This document shows positions 22,539 to 31,300 of a stretch of 64,000 bases of DNA, in pieces (positions within the stretch are counted from its first letter, which is position 1; every line of letters begins with the position of its first letter). The DNA comes from Clostridiales bacterium Firm_11. Its GTDB lineage: Bacteria > Bacillota > Clostridia > Christensenellales > Aristaeellaceae. Below the pieces are notes generated by a model, which worked only from the letters and a program-made list of their open reading frames with translations, ran no database searches and was not told the origin of the DNA. The translations under genes were made by a program, and so were the position numbers. The DNA is taken from NCBI GenBank assembly GCA_001604105.1, contig LVAQ01000027.1, forward strand, positions 1-64,000, in the 5' to 3' direction.

Positions 22539-22628
22539 ATCCCATGCTCCTTGCTTTTCCGTACAGATTGCAATCAATCGGGTATTGATGGCTATCACTT
22601 AGTATACCGCAAAACGGAGGGAAATTAC

Positions 22629-22772
22629 ATGCCCATTTTGTTAGCCGCAGGAAGCGGCGGGTATTGCATGCGTAGGGAGAGTGACGTTCGCGCCTTTCAA
22701 ACTGTGATTATTTACACGTTGCAACAGGTTGTAACAAGCATAGAAGAAGATCATGGGCGTCATGATTTCTGA
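22629..22772 (+). CDS. Possible 47-residue small protein
   Basis: A short frame with a strong GGAGGG ribosome site 7 bases before its ATG encodes a 47-residue peptide starting MPILLAAGSGGYCMRRES and ending EEDHGRHDF. The middle (AFQTVIIYTLQQVVTSI) could form an amphipathic helix. I recognise no family. It lies divergent from ylbF, and no good promoter is visible on the plus strand. The ribosome site could be chance in a 560-base gap. Confidence 0.25.
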   Translation: MPILLAAGSGGYCMRRESDVRAFQTVIIYTLQQVVTSIEEDHGRHDF

Positions 22773-23102
22773 TCATGTATGCTGAAGCCTCGCGGTGCTT
22801 TAAGCCTGTGGGTTCGATGTAAAAACGCTAAGCTGTTACACTACGCCTTCGTTTCTGTGCCGTGCTTTGAAACTGCTTTATATGCGAGTCGCGATGCGTA
22901 AATGAATGATGGCGGCTTTCCCGCGCTGTTGCTTGCGCTCCGGTTCGTTGATTAGGGTTTGTATAATCAACGGGGGCAATCGATCACAAGCCGGGTGCGA
23001 TTGTGCTGTTCATTGGGATGCATAGGGGCGTAGCGAAAGCCGGAGGAGGCGGAGCATACATGTGCTCCGTCCCCCTCCGGCTTTCGCAGGGCAAGCGGTT
23101 GT
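22773..23102. other. Non-coding remainder of ylbF-trpZ gap, with long hairpin
   Basis: No gene is supported. The notable structure is a near-perfect hairpin at 23033-23087: GCGAAAGCCGGAGG pairs with CCTCCGGCTTTCGC, and the inner GGCGGAGCA arm pairs with TGCTCCG-CC. It lies 16 bases beyond the trpZ stop on the minus strand and so is probably the 3' end structure of the trpXYZ transcript. Neither side has a U-run, so it may instead be a stability hairpin or repeat element. Confidence 0.5.
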
Positions 23103-23900
23103 TTAGCTTCCCAACAACATTCTGTCATTATCCAGCGATGTGCCCTGCGTGCCGCTGTAATGGCGCAGCAAATCGCTAACCTGCATGGCGGAACGCGTTT
23201 CGCCCGCCACATCCAAAATAACCTTGCCATGCGCCATCATGATGGTTCGGTTGCCAAGGGCAAGCGCGCTTTTCATGTTGTGGGTAATCATCATGGTTGG
23301 CAGGCGCTGCTCCCGTACGGTTTGGAGGGTAATGGCCAACACTTTTTCAGCGGTGGCAGGGTCGAGGGCGGCGGTATGTTCGTCCAGCAGCAAGAGCTTT
23401 GGCTTGGCAATAGTAGCCATCAGCAAGGTCATGGCCTGCCGCTGCCCGCCGGAGAGCATTCCCACCTTTACCTTCATGCGGTCTTCCAACCCCATACCAA
23501 AGGCGGCGAGCTTATCGCGCAGCGTTTGGAGATCGCGTTTTTGCAGCGCGCGCGCCAGCGGAAAGCGATGGCCGCGCGTGTAGGCCAGCGCGAGATTTTC
23601 TGCGATGGTCATATCCGGCGCGGTACCCTTAAGCGGGTCCTGAAACAACATGCCGATTTTTTGGGCTCGCCTGTGGATGGGCTGGTACGTAATATCTTCC
23701 CCGGCCAGCACCACATGCCCGCAATCCGGCCAGAACGTGCCGATGATAGCGCCGAACAGCGTGCTCTTGCCCGCACCGTTGGAACCCAAAATGGTTACAA
23801 AATCATCGTTTTCAAGGGTTAAATCGATGCCCGCAAGCGCGACCTGTTCATGCACGGTGCCTTTGCCAAAGGTTTTTTGGAGGCGTTTGAGTTCAAGCAT
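23103..23900 (-). CDS. trpZ: ABC transporter ATPase (tryptophan-type)
   Basis: A 265-residue ATPase of an importer. Walker A is GSNGAGKSTLFGAIIG, the Q-loop lies in MLFQDPLKG, the signature is MLSGGQRQAM, Walker B is LLLLDEHTAALDP and the switch histidine is in MMITHNMKSAL. The sequence resembles the TrpZ/YufO-like ATPases paired with branched-chain-type permeases. Its ATG at 23900 overlaps the permease stop by 8 bases. It is the last gene of the T-box controlled trpX-trpY-trpZ unit. The tryptophan assignment comes from the UGG specifier in the leader and is inference, not a property of the ATPase itself. Confidence 0.85.
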   Translation of the reverse strand: MLELKRLQKTFGKGTVHEQVALAGIDLTLENDDFVTILGSNGAGKSTLFGAIIGTFWPDCGHVVLAGEDITYQPIHRRAQKIGMLFQDPLKGTAPDMTIAENLALAYTRGHRFPLARALQKRDLQTLRDKLAAFGMGLEDRMKVKVGMLSGGQRQAMTLLMATIAKPKLLLLDEHTAALDPATAEKVLAITLQTVREQRLPTMMITHNMKSALALGNRTIMMAHGKVILDVAGETRSAMQVSDLLRHYSGTQGTSLDNDRMLLGS

Positions 23901-24798
23901 CTCGCCTGCCCTCCCTTCGCTGACGCTGTTTTGCCAGCGCAGCTTTGATGGTGGGGATGCTCAGCGCCACGCCGACGATGACCGCGGAAATCAACTTCAG
24001 GAAATAGGCAGGGAATACGTTGGTAGAAAGCGCCAGCGATATGATAAAGCGATAGAGCACCGAGCCTACGATGGCCGAAAACAGCCCCAGCGTGACCCCG
24101 CGCCGTCCCAGCACCGCTTCCCCGATGATGACACTGGCAAGACCCACCACCAGAATACCGATGCCGCTGGAAATATCCGCATAGCCCTGGTATTGCGCCA
24201 CAATGGCGCCGGAAAGCGCGATGCAGCCATTGCTTACCGCAAGCCCGATGATCTTCATGGCTGAAGCGTTGATGGAGCTGGAGCGTACCATGGCTTCGTT
24301 GTTGCCGGTAGCGCGGATGCAAAGCCCCACATGCGTTTTGAAGAACCAGATGAGCAGCCCCAGCAGCAGCGCAGCCAGCGCCAGCCCTACCAACAGCTTG
24401 ACGGTATCCTTGGGCAGGGGGGCAAGCGCCGCAAACATTCGCTGGTATAACGTTTCCTTGCCGATGAGGGTTACATTTGCGCTTGCGCCCATTACGGCGA
24501 GATTTACGGTATACAGGCCGCTCATGGTGAGAATGCCCGCGAGAATGGGGTGTACGCCCACCTTGGTTTGCAAAAGCCCCGTAATCGCGCCTGCTGCCAT
24601 GCCGCATAGGAATGCGACCAGAAGCCCAAGGAAGGGCGCGCCTGCCAGTGTAACCATTGCCGAGGTCGCCACGCCCAGCGTGAAGCTGCCCTCCGCGGTC
24701 AGATCCGGTGTGTTGAGTATCCGGAAGCTGATGAAAACGCCCATGGCGAGCAGTCCATACATCATCCCCAGTTGCAGGGAGCCAGTGAGTACTGTCAT
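23893..24798 (-). CDS. trpY: ABC transporter permease (tryptophan-type)
   Basis: A 301-residue integral membrane permease of the branched-chain/LivH-like class, with about eight to nine hydrophobic segments. Key stretches are LAMGVFISFRILNTPDLTAEG near the N-terminus and GLCIRATGNNEAMVRSSSIN, the loop that meets the ATPase, followed by GLAVSNGCIALSGAIVAQYQG. This architecture matches permeases partnered with PF04392-type binding proteins. It overlaps trpZ by 8 bases and follows trpX by 57 bases. Only one permease gene is present, so the transporter is probably a homodimer. Confidence 0.85.
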   Translation of the reverse strand: MTVLTGSLQLGMMYGLLAMGVFISFRILNTPDLTAEGSFTLGVATSAMVTLAGAPFLGLLVAFLCGMAAGAITGLLQTKVGVHPILAGILTMSGLYTVNLAVMGASANVTLIGKETLYQRMFAALAPLPKDTVKLLVGLALAALLLGLLIWFFKTHVGLCIRATGNNEAMVRSSSINASAMKIIGLAVSNGCIALSGAIVAQYQGYADISSGIGILVVGLASVIIGEAVLGRRGVTLGLFSAIVGSVLYRFIISLALSTNVFPAYFLKLISAVIVGVALSIPTIKAALAKQRQRREGRRDA

Positions 24799-24855
24799 CT
24801 GTTATCCTCATTCCGGCGGCGGGGCTTACGCCCCGCCGCCTGTGATGCGTTAAGC

Positions 24856-25821
24856 TTACTCCAGAATGATCGCCTGCGCAAGCACATCATCCGAGAGGGT
24901 GACGCCGATGGCATCGGCGGTGGTTTGATTGAGCACCATGGTAAACTCGCTCACCACCACGGCAGGAATCTGTTCAATGGGGGTTCCAGACAGGTACAGG
25001 CCGCTCATATCCGCCACGATGCGGCCGATCTGTGTATCGCTGATGGAAATGGTGGCAAACGCGCCGCTGGCGACCATTACCGCAGAGGAGCCATAGACGG
25101 GAATCTTCGCGTCAATGGCGACTTCCGCCACGGCAGGCAGGCCTGTCTGCACCACGGAATCGTTGGGGATGAACATCGCATCGCAGCGCCCCACGAGGGA
25201 TTGCGCGGCCTGCTGCACTTCGCCGGAGTTGGTTACAACTGCCTCCACATAGCTAAGGCCGTTTGCGTCCATGTAGGCTTTGGCTTTTTCGATGGTGGTA
25301 ACAGAATTGACTTCGCTGGTGCAGTAAATGAGCCCGTAGGTTTGTACGCCCGGGGTTAAGCGATCGCTCAGCTTGAACATTTCATCCACAGGGATGGCGT
25401 TGCTGGCGCCGGTGGCGTTTTGATCCGGCTTGGCCATATCGGTGATGATGCCCGCGCCCACCGGATTGCTTACGGAGATGAAGAACATGGGAATATCGCT
25501 GCCCATGTTGAGGAAGGCCTGCGCGGGCGGGGTGGCAATCGCCACTACGTAATCCATGTTGGCATCGATCATCTTCTGGCAGATGGAAGCGAGGTTGCTC
25601 ATATCCCCCTGCGCGTTCTGGTAGTCAAAGGTCATTACATCTTCGGTATAACCCAGTTCCTGCATGCGGGCAATATAGCCCTCCCGCATATCGGTAAAGG
25701 CGCCGTTATCCGCCATCTGGATGATGCCTACGCGGTAGGCTGGTGTTGTTTGCGCATTGGCAAAGGCGGCTGCGGAGAGTACGAGCATCAGGGTCAGGAG
25801 CAACGCGATCATTTTTTTCAT
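24856..25821 (-). CDS. trpX: ABC transporter substrate-binding protein (tryptophan-type)
   Basis: A 321-residue exported binding protein of the ABC_sub_bind family (PF04392 type). A signal peptide is clear: MKKMIALLLTLMLVLSAAAF then ANA-QT as a likely signal peptidase I site. There is no lipobox cysteine, which is unusual for a Gram-positive binding protein, since these are normally lipid-anchored. The mature part has two Rossmann-like lobes with YRVGIIQMADNGAFTDMREG and PMFFISVSNPVGAGI. I choose the ATG at 25821 after AAGGAAGGG because everything before it in frame is T-box leader. Substrate tryptophan is inferred from the leader's UGG specifier. This family in other operons also serves other ligands. 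Confidence 0.85.
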   Translation of the reverse strand: MKKMIALLLTLMLVLSAAAFANAQTTPAYRVGIIQMADNGAFTDMREGYIARMQELGYTEDVMTFDYQNAQGDMSNLASICQKMIDANMDYVVAIATPPAQAFLNMGSDIPMFFISVSNPVGAGIITDMAKPDQNATGASNAIPVDEMFKLSDRLTPGVQTYGLIYCTSEVNSVTTIEKAKAYMDANGLSYVEAVVTNSGEVQQAAQSLVGRCDAMFIPNDSVVQTGLPAVAEVAIDAKIPVYGSSAVMVASGAFATISISDTQIGRIVADMSGLYLSGTPIEQIPAVVVSEFTMVLNQTTADAIGVTLSDDVLAQAIILE

Positions 25822-25876
25822 GAGAACCCTTCCTTTCATTTTCCCGTTTGTGGCCGTCGGTTTGCCGTTAGCGGTA

Positions 25877-26140
25877 CAAAAAACGCACCTGTCCTTTCTG
25901 CAAGGACAGATGCGTGATGCACATCTGCGGTACCACCTTGGTTGACGGTTTCCCGTCCCCTTTATGCAAGTGCCGACACACTCGCTGCCCTGTAACGCTG
26001 GCGTAACGTCGTTCCATACTCGGGTTTGCACCCTTTGGGAACGCCCTCCGCGGTCCATTTGCCGATCCGCTCTCTGCCGGTTTCCAGCTGCCCCGGCTCT
26101 CTGCAAGTGCGCTTTCGGTTTGATCTCCGCTTCAACGGTT
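25877..26140 (-). promoter_or_regulatory. T-box riboswitch, tryptophan (UGG) specifier
   Basis: The minus strand carries the conserved T-box sequence AAGGTGGTACCGC (plus 25927-25939). A terminator follows whose 14-base arms (25883-25896 and 25902-25915, one mismatch) end in a six-U run (25878-25883). Upstream, an AGAGAGCGGA segment precedes AAATGGACCGCGG, in which UGG (plus 26055-26057) sits at the specifier position before the usual ACCGCG. Uncharged tRNA-Trp should favour the antiterminator and switch on trpXYZ. T-box identity is strong. The specifier call is good, but the Stem I fold was done by eye. Confidence 0.9.
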
Positions 26141-26146
26141 TAGCAT

Positions 26147-26176
26147 ATTGTAATCGTAAGGGCGCGTGTTTGTCAA
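26147..26176 (-). promoter_or_regulatory. Promoter of the T-box/trpXYZ unit
   Basis: TTGACA (26171-26176) and TACAAT (26147-26152) with an 18-base spacer. The -35 hexamer overlaps the larA stop codon (26173-26175), so the tryptophan unit starts immediately after larA on the same strand and could also receive larA read-through, which would still be gated by the T-box. Confidence 0.8.
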
Positions 26177-27456
26177 CCCCTATTTTCCAGAGGCGGAATC
26201 GGCACCGTACTGCCGCCAAAAGGCATTACCGCAACGGATTGCTGCCCAAAATCCATCAGCGCGGCAAGGGCGGCCTCATTTTCCACATGGTGAATGCCCA
26301 TGGGCGCAAGCACTTGCGGGGTTAGCTTGCTGAGCATGTGAAAATCGGTATTGCGCGCAATCTCGCAGCATACGTAGAACACATAGCCCGCGATGGAGAA
26401 ATCCGCCCGAAGCGCCGCGTCAAGCCTGCCATCGGGCAGGTGGCGGCTCCAGTCAAAAAACTCGGCGGGGCCGCCGCCTTGGGGGCACTCCGCCAGCAAT
26501 ACCACGCGCCCGCCGGGTTTGACGGCTTGGTACGCGTTAATCATGGTTTTGGCGCCCTGATACAGGTTCATATCCTTGGGGAAACCGCCGCAGCTTGCTA
26601 CCACCGCGTCAAAGCGGGCGGGGATAGGCACACCGTTGTATTGATCCACCAGGCGGCAGCTCTCCGCCCATGCCAGCGTATAGTGCCCGCTGGGCAGGGC
26701 AAGATGGTCGCCGCGGCCATCCACAACCAGATTGATGCCAAACACGGGGGATACCATCGCGGCGGCCTCCTGCATGTCCTCATGCACAGGGTTGCCGATA
26801 AGCTTCCCGCAACCCACGGCATCGCTGGAGCGCGGTTGGGTCGCGTGCAGGGCATGCATATGGTTCTGGCGGATGGTCATCTCACCCGCTACGCCCGGCA
26901 GGATGCTTTTGCGCCCGCCGCCGTACCCAGCCAGCAGATGGTGTACCGTGCCGCCCATCAGGATCACCTTGCGCGCTGTTACCAGCGGGTTTACCGATAC
27001 CCTCGTACCAAAGGAGGTCACGCCAAGATCCGCCAGCGGAGCGCTAGCGTCATGGTTCATCACACGCACACGGGCATAAACATCCCCGCCGGTAAGCCGC
27101 ATCAGTTCGGGTTCGGTTTGCGGCGGGTGCGTGCCCAGCGCGACCAGAAACACGATGTTTTCATCAGGGATACCGATGGTGGCATGCAAATAATCCAGCA
27201 GCAGCGGACAGATGCGATCCTGATGCATCCAGGCACGGGACAGGTCGCTGATGACAACGGTCACCAGATCCGTGGGTGTCAGCAATTCCCGAAGAGGAGG
27301 ACTGCCGATGGCATCTTCTTCCACAGCCGCGCGGAAGGCTTCGGGCAGATTGGCAAGCGGCGGCGGTGTGACCGCCTCCAGCAATTGAATCTCCTTTGCC
27401 CGTATGATGGTGGGTATTTGCTTTTCGCCGTACCCCAGCATAAACCGCTGTTCCAT
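26173..27456 (-). CDS. larA: Lactate racemase (LarA) family nickel-pincer enzyme
   Basis: LarA-family proteins racemise or epimerise 2-hydroxy acids using a covalently bound nickel-pincer nucleotide. The 427-residue protein keeps every cofactor residue with the spacing known from LarA: a histidine in VALGTHPP, a histidine in VHHLLAGYGGGRKS, the pincer-attachment lysine exactly 10 residues later, and a histidine 16 residues after that (TIRQNH). Catalytic competence is therefore likely. No larB, larC or larE for cofactor synthesis is in the window, so they must lie elsewhere if it is active. The exact substrate is uncertain, because the family includes malate, phenyllactate and sugar-acid epimerases. 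It lies divergent from the MIF homologue. Confidence 0.88.
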   Translation of the reverse strand: MEQRFMLGYGEKQIPTIIRAKEIQLLEAVTPPPLANLPEAFRAAVEEDAIGSPPLRELLTPTDLVTVVISDLSRAWMHQDRICPLLLDYLHATIGIPDENIVFLVALGTHPPQTEPELMRLTGGDVYARVRVMNHDASAPLADLGVTSFGTRVSVNPLVTARKVILMGGTVHHLLAGYGGGRKSILPGVAGEMTIRQNHMHALHATQPRSSDAVGCGKLIGNPVHEDMQEAAAMVSPVFGINLVVDGRGDHLALPSGHYTLAWAESCRLVDQYNGVPIPARFDAVVASCGGFPKDMNLYQGAKTMINAYQAVKPGGRVVLLAECPQGGGPAEFFDWSRHLPDGRLDAALRADFSIAGYVFYVCCEIARNTDFHMLSKLTPQVLAPMGIHHVENEAALAALMDFGQQSVAVMPFGGSTVPIPPLENRG

Positions 27457-27617
27457 CCAAGCACCTCCCTAGCGTTATTTCGCCCATCATAGCACACATC
27501 CAAGCAGGAGGAAAGCACTTATGCACAGTAAGTTAACAATCAGGGTGCGCAGGCAGATGCTGCTGCGCAGTCCACAAACAGCGGGAATCCCGCGTGAGCA
27601 AAGGAGCGGAGTGCAGT

Positions 27618-27971
27618 ATGCCCTATGTGAACATTGTTACTACAAAAGCGCTAAACACCGAAGAAAAACAGGAACTGCATCAAAGTGTACTGGATGCAGC
27701 GGCGTTGCTGGGAAAAAGTTCCGCCTATGTCATGGTGCATCTTCAGGATCAAGCCGCGCTTCAGCGGGGTGAAGATGCGGGGTATTGTGCCTATTGCGAT
27801 GCGCAGGTGCTGGGGCAGGCGCCGCAGGATGCATGCAATGCCTTTGCCAAAAGCCTGAGCGATTCGCTTGCCCGTATTGCGCAAACCGCCCCGGGCAGCG
27901 TATACCTGAGCCTGACGCAGATGGAGCTTTGCTACATGGATGGACGGCTGCTTGCGCCCCGCAAGGCGTAA
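27618..27971 (+). CDS. MIF/phenylpyruvate tautomerase homologue
   Basis: A 117-residue protein resembling macrophage migration inhibitory factor and D-dopachrome tautomerase. It starts MPYVNIVTTKAL, so methionine removal would expose the catalytic Pro-1. It also shows LLGKSSAYVMVHLQDQ (family: GKPxxYVMV) and the C-terminal PGSVYLSLTQMELCYMDGR strand. A frame opening at 27594 would add eight residues and bury the proline, so I start at 27618, with AAGGAG 11 bases upstream. Bacterial MIF homologues are rare compared with 4-oxalocrotonate tautomerases. Its role is unknown. The position next to larA could hint at aromatic 2-hydroxy/2-keto acid metabolism, but that is speculative. Confidence 0.8.
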   Translation: MPYVNIVTTKALNTEEKQELHQSVLDAAALLGKSSAYVMVHLQDQAALQRGEDAGYCAYCDAQVLGQAPQDACNAFAKSLSDSLARIAQTAPGSVYLSLTQMELCYMDGRLLAPRKA

Positions 27972-27994
27972 GGCAAGGAAAACGCACAGTTATG

Positions 27995-28029
27995 AAAAAG
28001 CCGCACGAACTTGCGTCGTGCGGCTTTTT
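27995..28029. terminator. Terminator after the MIF homologue
   Basis: Perfect 14-base stem AAAAAGCCGCACGA (27995-28008) and TCGTGCGGCTTTTT (28016-28029) with a 7-base loop. The T-run sits within the right arm. The remaining 28030-28260 stretch holds no supported gene. Confidence 0.9.
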
Positions 28030-28261
28030 GATGGGCATAATACACAGGCAGAGGTGAACACAGGCGGGCATCGATCAGGCGAATGGTTACATGAGCCATG
28101 CACGATATGGGAAAAAGCGAAACGTTACCTTTAGGGAAAGCGCTGCATTGGTGAGATGGCATTGAGAAAGTTGGATAAAAAGGCTTGCTATTGGCGCCTG
28201 CATTATAAGGAAGAAAAGTACACCAGGAGCGCAAATACGGCTCCCGCCTGAAAAAGCTAAC

Positions 28262-28290
28262 TTGTAAATAATGGATATAACGTGTATACT
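28262..28290 (+). promoter_or_regulatory. Promoter of the c-di-GMP protein gene
   Basis: TTGTAA (28262-28267), a 17-base spacer and TATACT (28285-28290) leave a 70-base leader before the ATG at 28365. I looked for a GEMM c-di-GMP riboswitch in the leader and saw none. Confidence 0.6.
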
Positions 28291-28364
28291 GTCTACAGGT
28301 TAGTTTCGCTACTGCGAATATATCGGTTATTATTTGTAACCATAACAGGGGCGGAGGTCACTGC

Positions 28365-31300
28365 ATGAGCCGGAAAATATTGCTGATCGAGGATGATGCG
28401 GAGGAGCGTGCCGCGCACCTTGCTACCTTAGCTGCACATTATGATGTGATGGTAGCTGAGGATTGTGCATCGGCTCTGACAGCACTCAAGCACGGCATGG
28501 CGGAGATCAAGTGCGTGCTCCTTTCGCTTGCTTGCGAGGGCGCGTTTGATTTTCTTGCCACAAAGCGCGTCAATATGCTTTTGCATGGCGTGCCTGTGGT
28601 CGCCATCGCGCAGCGTGATGCAGACGATCAGGAATTGCGGGCGTTGAGCCTGGACGCTACGGATGTGACATTTCGACCCATCAAACCGGAGATGCTTTTG
28701 CAGCGTGTGCGTAACCTGCTAAAACTCAGCGAGAACATTGCCCTTCGCCGCGCGCTGGAGCGGGACCCGCTTACCGGCATTTTCAACCGTGATACCTTCG
28801 TGCGTCGTACAGCGCGAATGCTGCGCAAAAAAGCTGTAGAAATCTATCACCTTCAAGTATGGGACGTAGAACACTTCAAGGTGATCAATGACCTTTTTGG
28901 AATGGGCACGGGAGATAAGGTGCTGTGCGCCATTGCCCATTACCTGAATGAACAGCTGCGCGGTGCTGGTACCTATGCGCGGCTGGAGAGTGACCGCTTT
29001 GCGCTATGCTACCCTGCGCGCCTGTTTGAAGCGCGAAGTCTTGTGGATGGTATTAACCAGCATTTGGAAGAAATGAGCATGGGGATCCGAATGGTGGTAT
29101 ACGCAGGCGTATATCAGGTGGATGATGCGGCAATCACCGTGGATCAAATGTGTGATAGAGCCTTTATGGCGCTCAAGACCATCAAAGGCAGTTATCATGA
29201 ACGCTTTGCGTATTATGACAGTGCAATGCGAGAACGACTTATGGTGGAACAGCGCGTGACCAATGAAATGAACACGGCGCTGGCGCAAAAGCAGTTCTGC
29301 TTTTACCTGCAACCGATTTATAACATTACCACAGGCGAGCCAAGCAGCGCGGAAGCGCTTGTGCGCTGGGAGCACCCCACGCGCGGGCTCATTCCGCCCA
29401 TGGAGTTCATTCCGTTGTTTGAACGTAACGGATTCATCACCAAACTGGATGCATACCTCATGGAAAGTGTTTGCCAGTACCAAAGCGATTTGCTTTCCAG
29501 GGGCATCAAGCCGTTGCCCATATCAGTAAACCTATCGCGCTTGAATCTGCTTAACCCTGCGCTTGCGCAGGACATCACCGATACTGTTGAACGTTTCAAG
29601 CTGCCGCATCAATATATTAAATTTGAGATTACCGAAAGTGCCTATACGGATCACCCCGAGCAGCTGCTTTCGGCAGTGGAAAAGCTACAACAAAAAGGCT
29701 TCGCGATCCTGATGGATGATTTTGGGAGCGGGTATTCCTCCCTGAGTATGCTCAAAGAACTGCCGGTGGATATCTTGAAGGTCGATATGCAGTTTTTGGT
29801 TGACATGGAGAGCAATGGCAGGGCTGCCAATGTGATGGCCAGCATCATCCGCATGGCTAAATGGCTGGGTATTGTGGTGGTGGCAGAGGGCGTGGAGACG
29901 CATGCGCAAGTATCCTTCCTGCGTTCCATGGGCTGCGACGAGGCGCAGGGGTATCTTTTGGCCAAACCTATGCCTGCGGAGGCATTTACCGCGTTGCTGG
30001 AGAACCCCGCAGCCATGCGCAGGCAGCAGGAAAGTAACCGTGAGAAGATCCTCAGCGATTATGATCTGCAATCGCTCTGGGAGGGCAACCAGCATGTGAA
30101 CATCCTGTTCAGCGGGATGATCGGCGCCATTGGCCTGTATGAAAAGACAGGTGATTCCTTGGAGGCGTTGCGGGTCAACGAAGGCTTTTTTGAACTGATG
30201 GGCAGTACGCCGCAATCGCTGCTGGAGCGCGATCATAATGCTTTTTCGAGGATGGAACCCATTGATTTCCAAAAACTGCTCAAAGCCTGCGATCGCGCCG
30301 CACAGACGCATGCCATCGAGCAGGTGCAGGTTCGCTGCCCCCGTGCCCATGGGCACATTCTGTGGCTGGATATCAAAATACGGCACCTTGGCAGCGTAAA
30401 CAAGCAAGAACTGTTCTATTTTGCACTGACCGATATCACCCGCCAGAAAGAGCTGGAGCGCAATTACCAGCTATTCCAGTACGGCGCGGTTTTGCTGGAC
30501 GCCTACTATCATGTGCTGGAGATTAACTATACCGATAATATTGCAACAAGCTTTGACTCTGTGGGCGATGAACAATACCATACGATCACCAAGCCCTTGG
30601 AATCTACCGTGCGTAGCCTCCTGGAGCAGAATACGCACCCAGAAGATCGTGAACGTTTTGCCGAAGCATTGAGCCGGGAGAACATTGAAAAATCCTTTGC
30701 CGACACCGAGAGGCGCGCCATTTTGCTGGATTTGCGCACCAAAGGACGGGATGATGCCTATCACTGGACAAGGGTAACCATCTTCCGCATGGAGGATCCA
30801 GCGGGCAAACTCAGGACGCTGTTTTGCAGCCGTCATATCGACGAGCAGAAGAAAAACGAGCAGATACAGGCGGAGTACTTGATGCTGCAAGCAAAGCAGC
30901 AGGAGCAGGAGCGTTACCGTACCATTCTGGAGCAGACACAAACAGCACTGTTGGCCTGGGCGCCTGAAGCGGCTTGCGCGGAAGGCAATGCGCTGGCTGG
31001 CAGCTACCGGTTGAGCAAGGTTTCTTTTCGCGCGCTTGTTACGGCTAACCTGCCGCCGGATGTCTGTGAACCGCAGGATCTGGCCGCGCTTCGTGCCTTC
31101 CTCAAGGGAATGGAGAAGCATAAAGGCGCCTCCCGCCTCATCCGCCTGACGCTTACCAACGGGGAAACCCGCTGGTGCAAGCTATCCATTACGGTGCAAC
31201 GCGCGCAGGAAGGCGATATCACAGCCGTACTGGCCATCATCAACGATGTGGATCATGAGCATCGCATCCAGCTTCAACTGGATGCGCAGCGCCTGCAAAA

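Noticed and set aside
22773..22900. tRNA-like GGGTTCGAT near 22810
   Set aside because: The flanking sequence does not form an acceptor stem or anticodon arm.
28291..28364. Possible c-di-GMP riboswitch before the giant GGDEF/EAL gene
   Set aside because: The leader is only 70 bases and lacks the GEMM conserved core.
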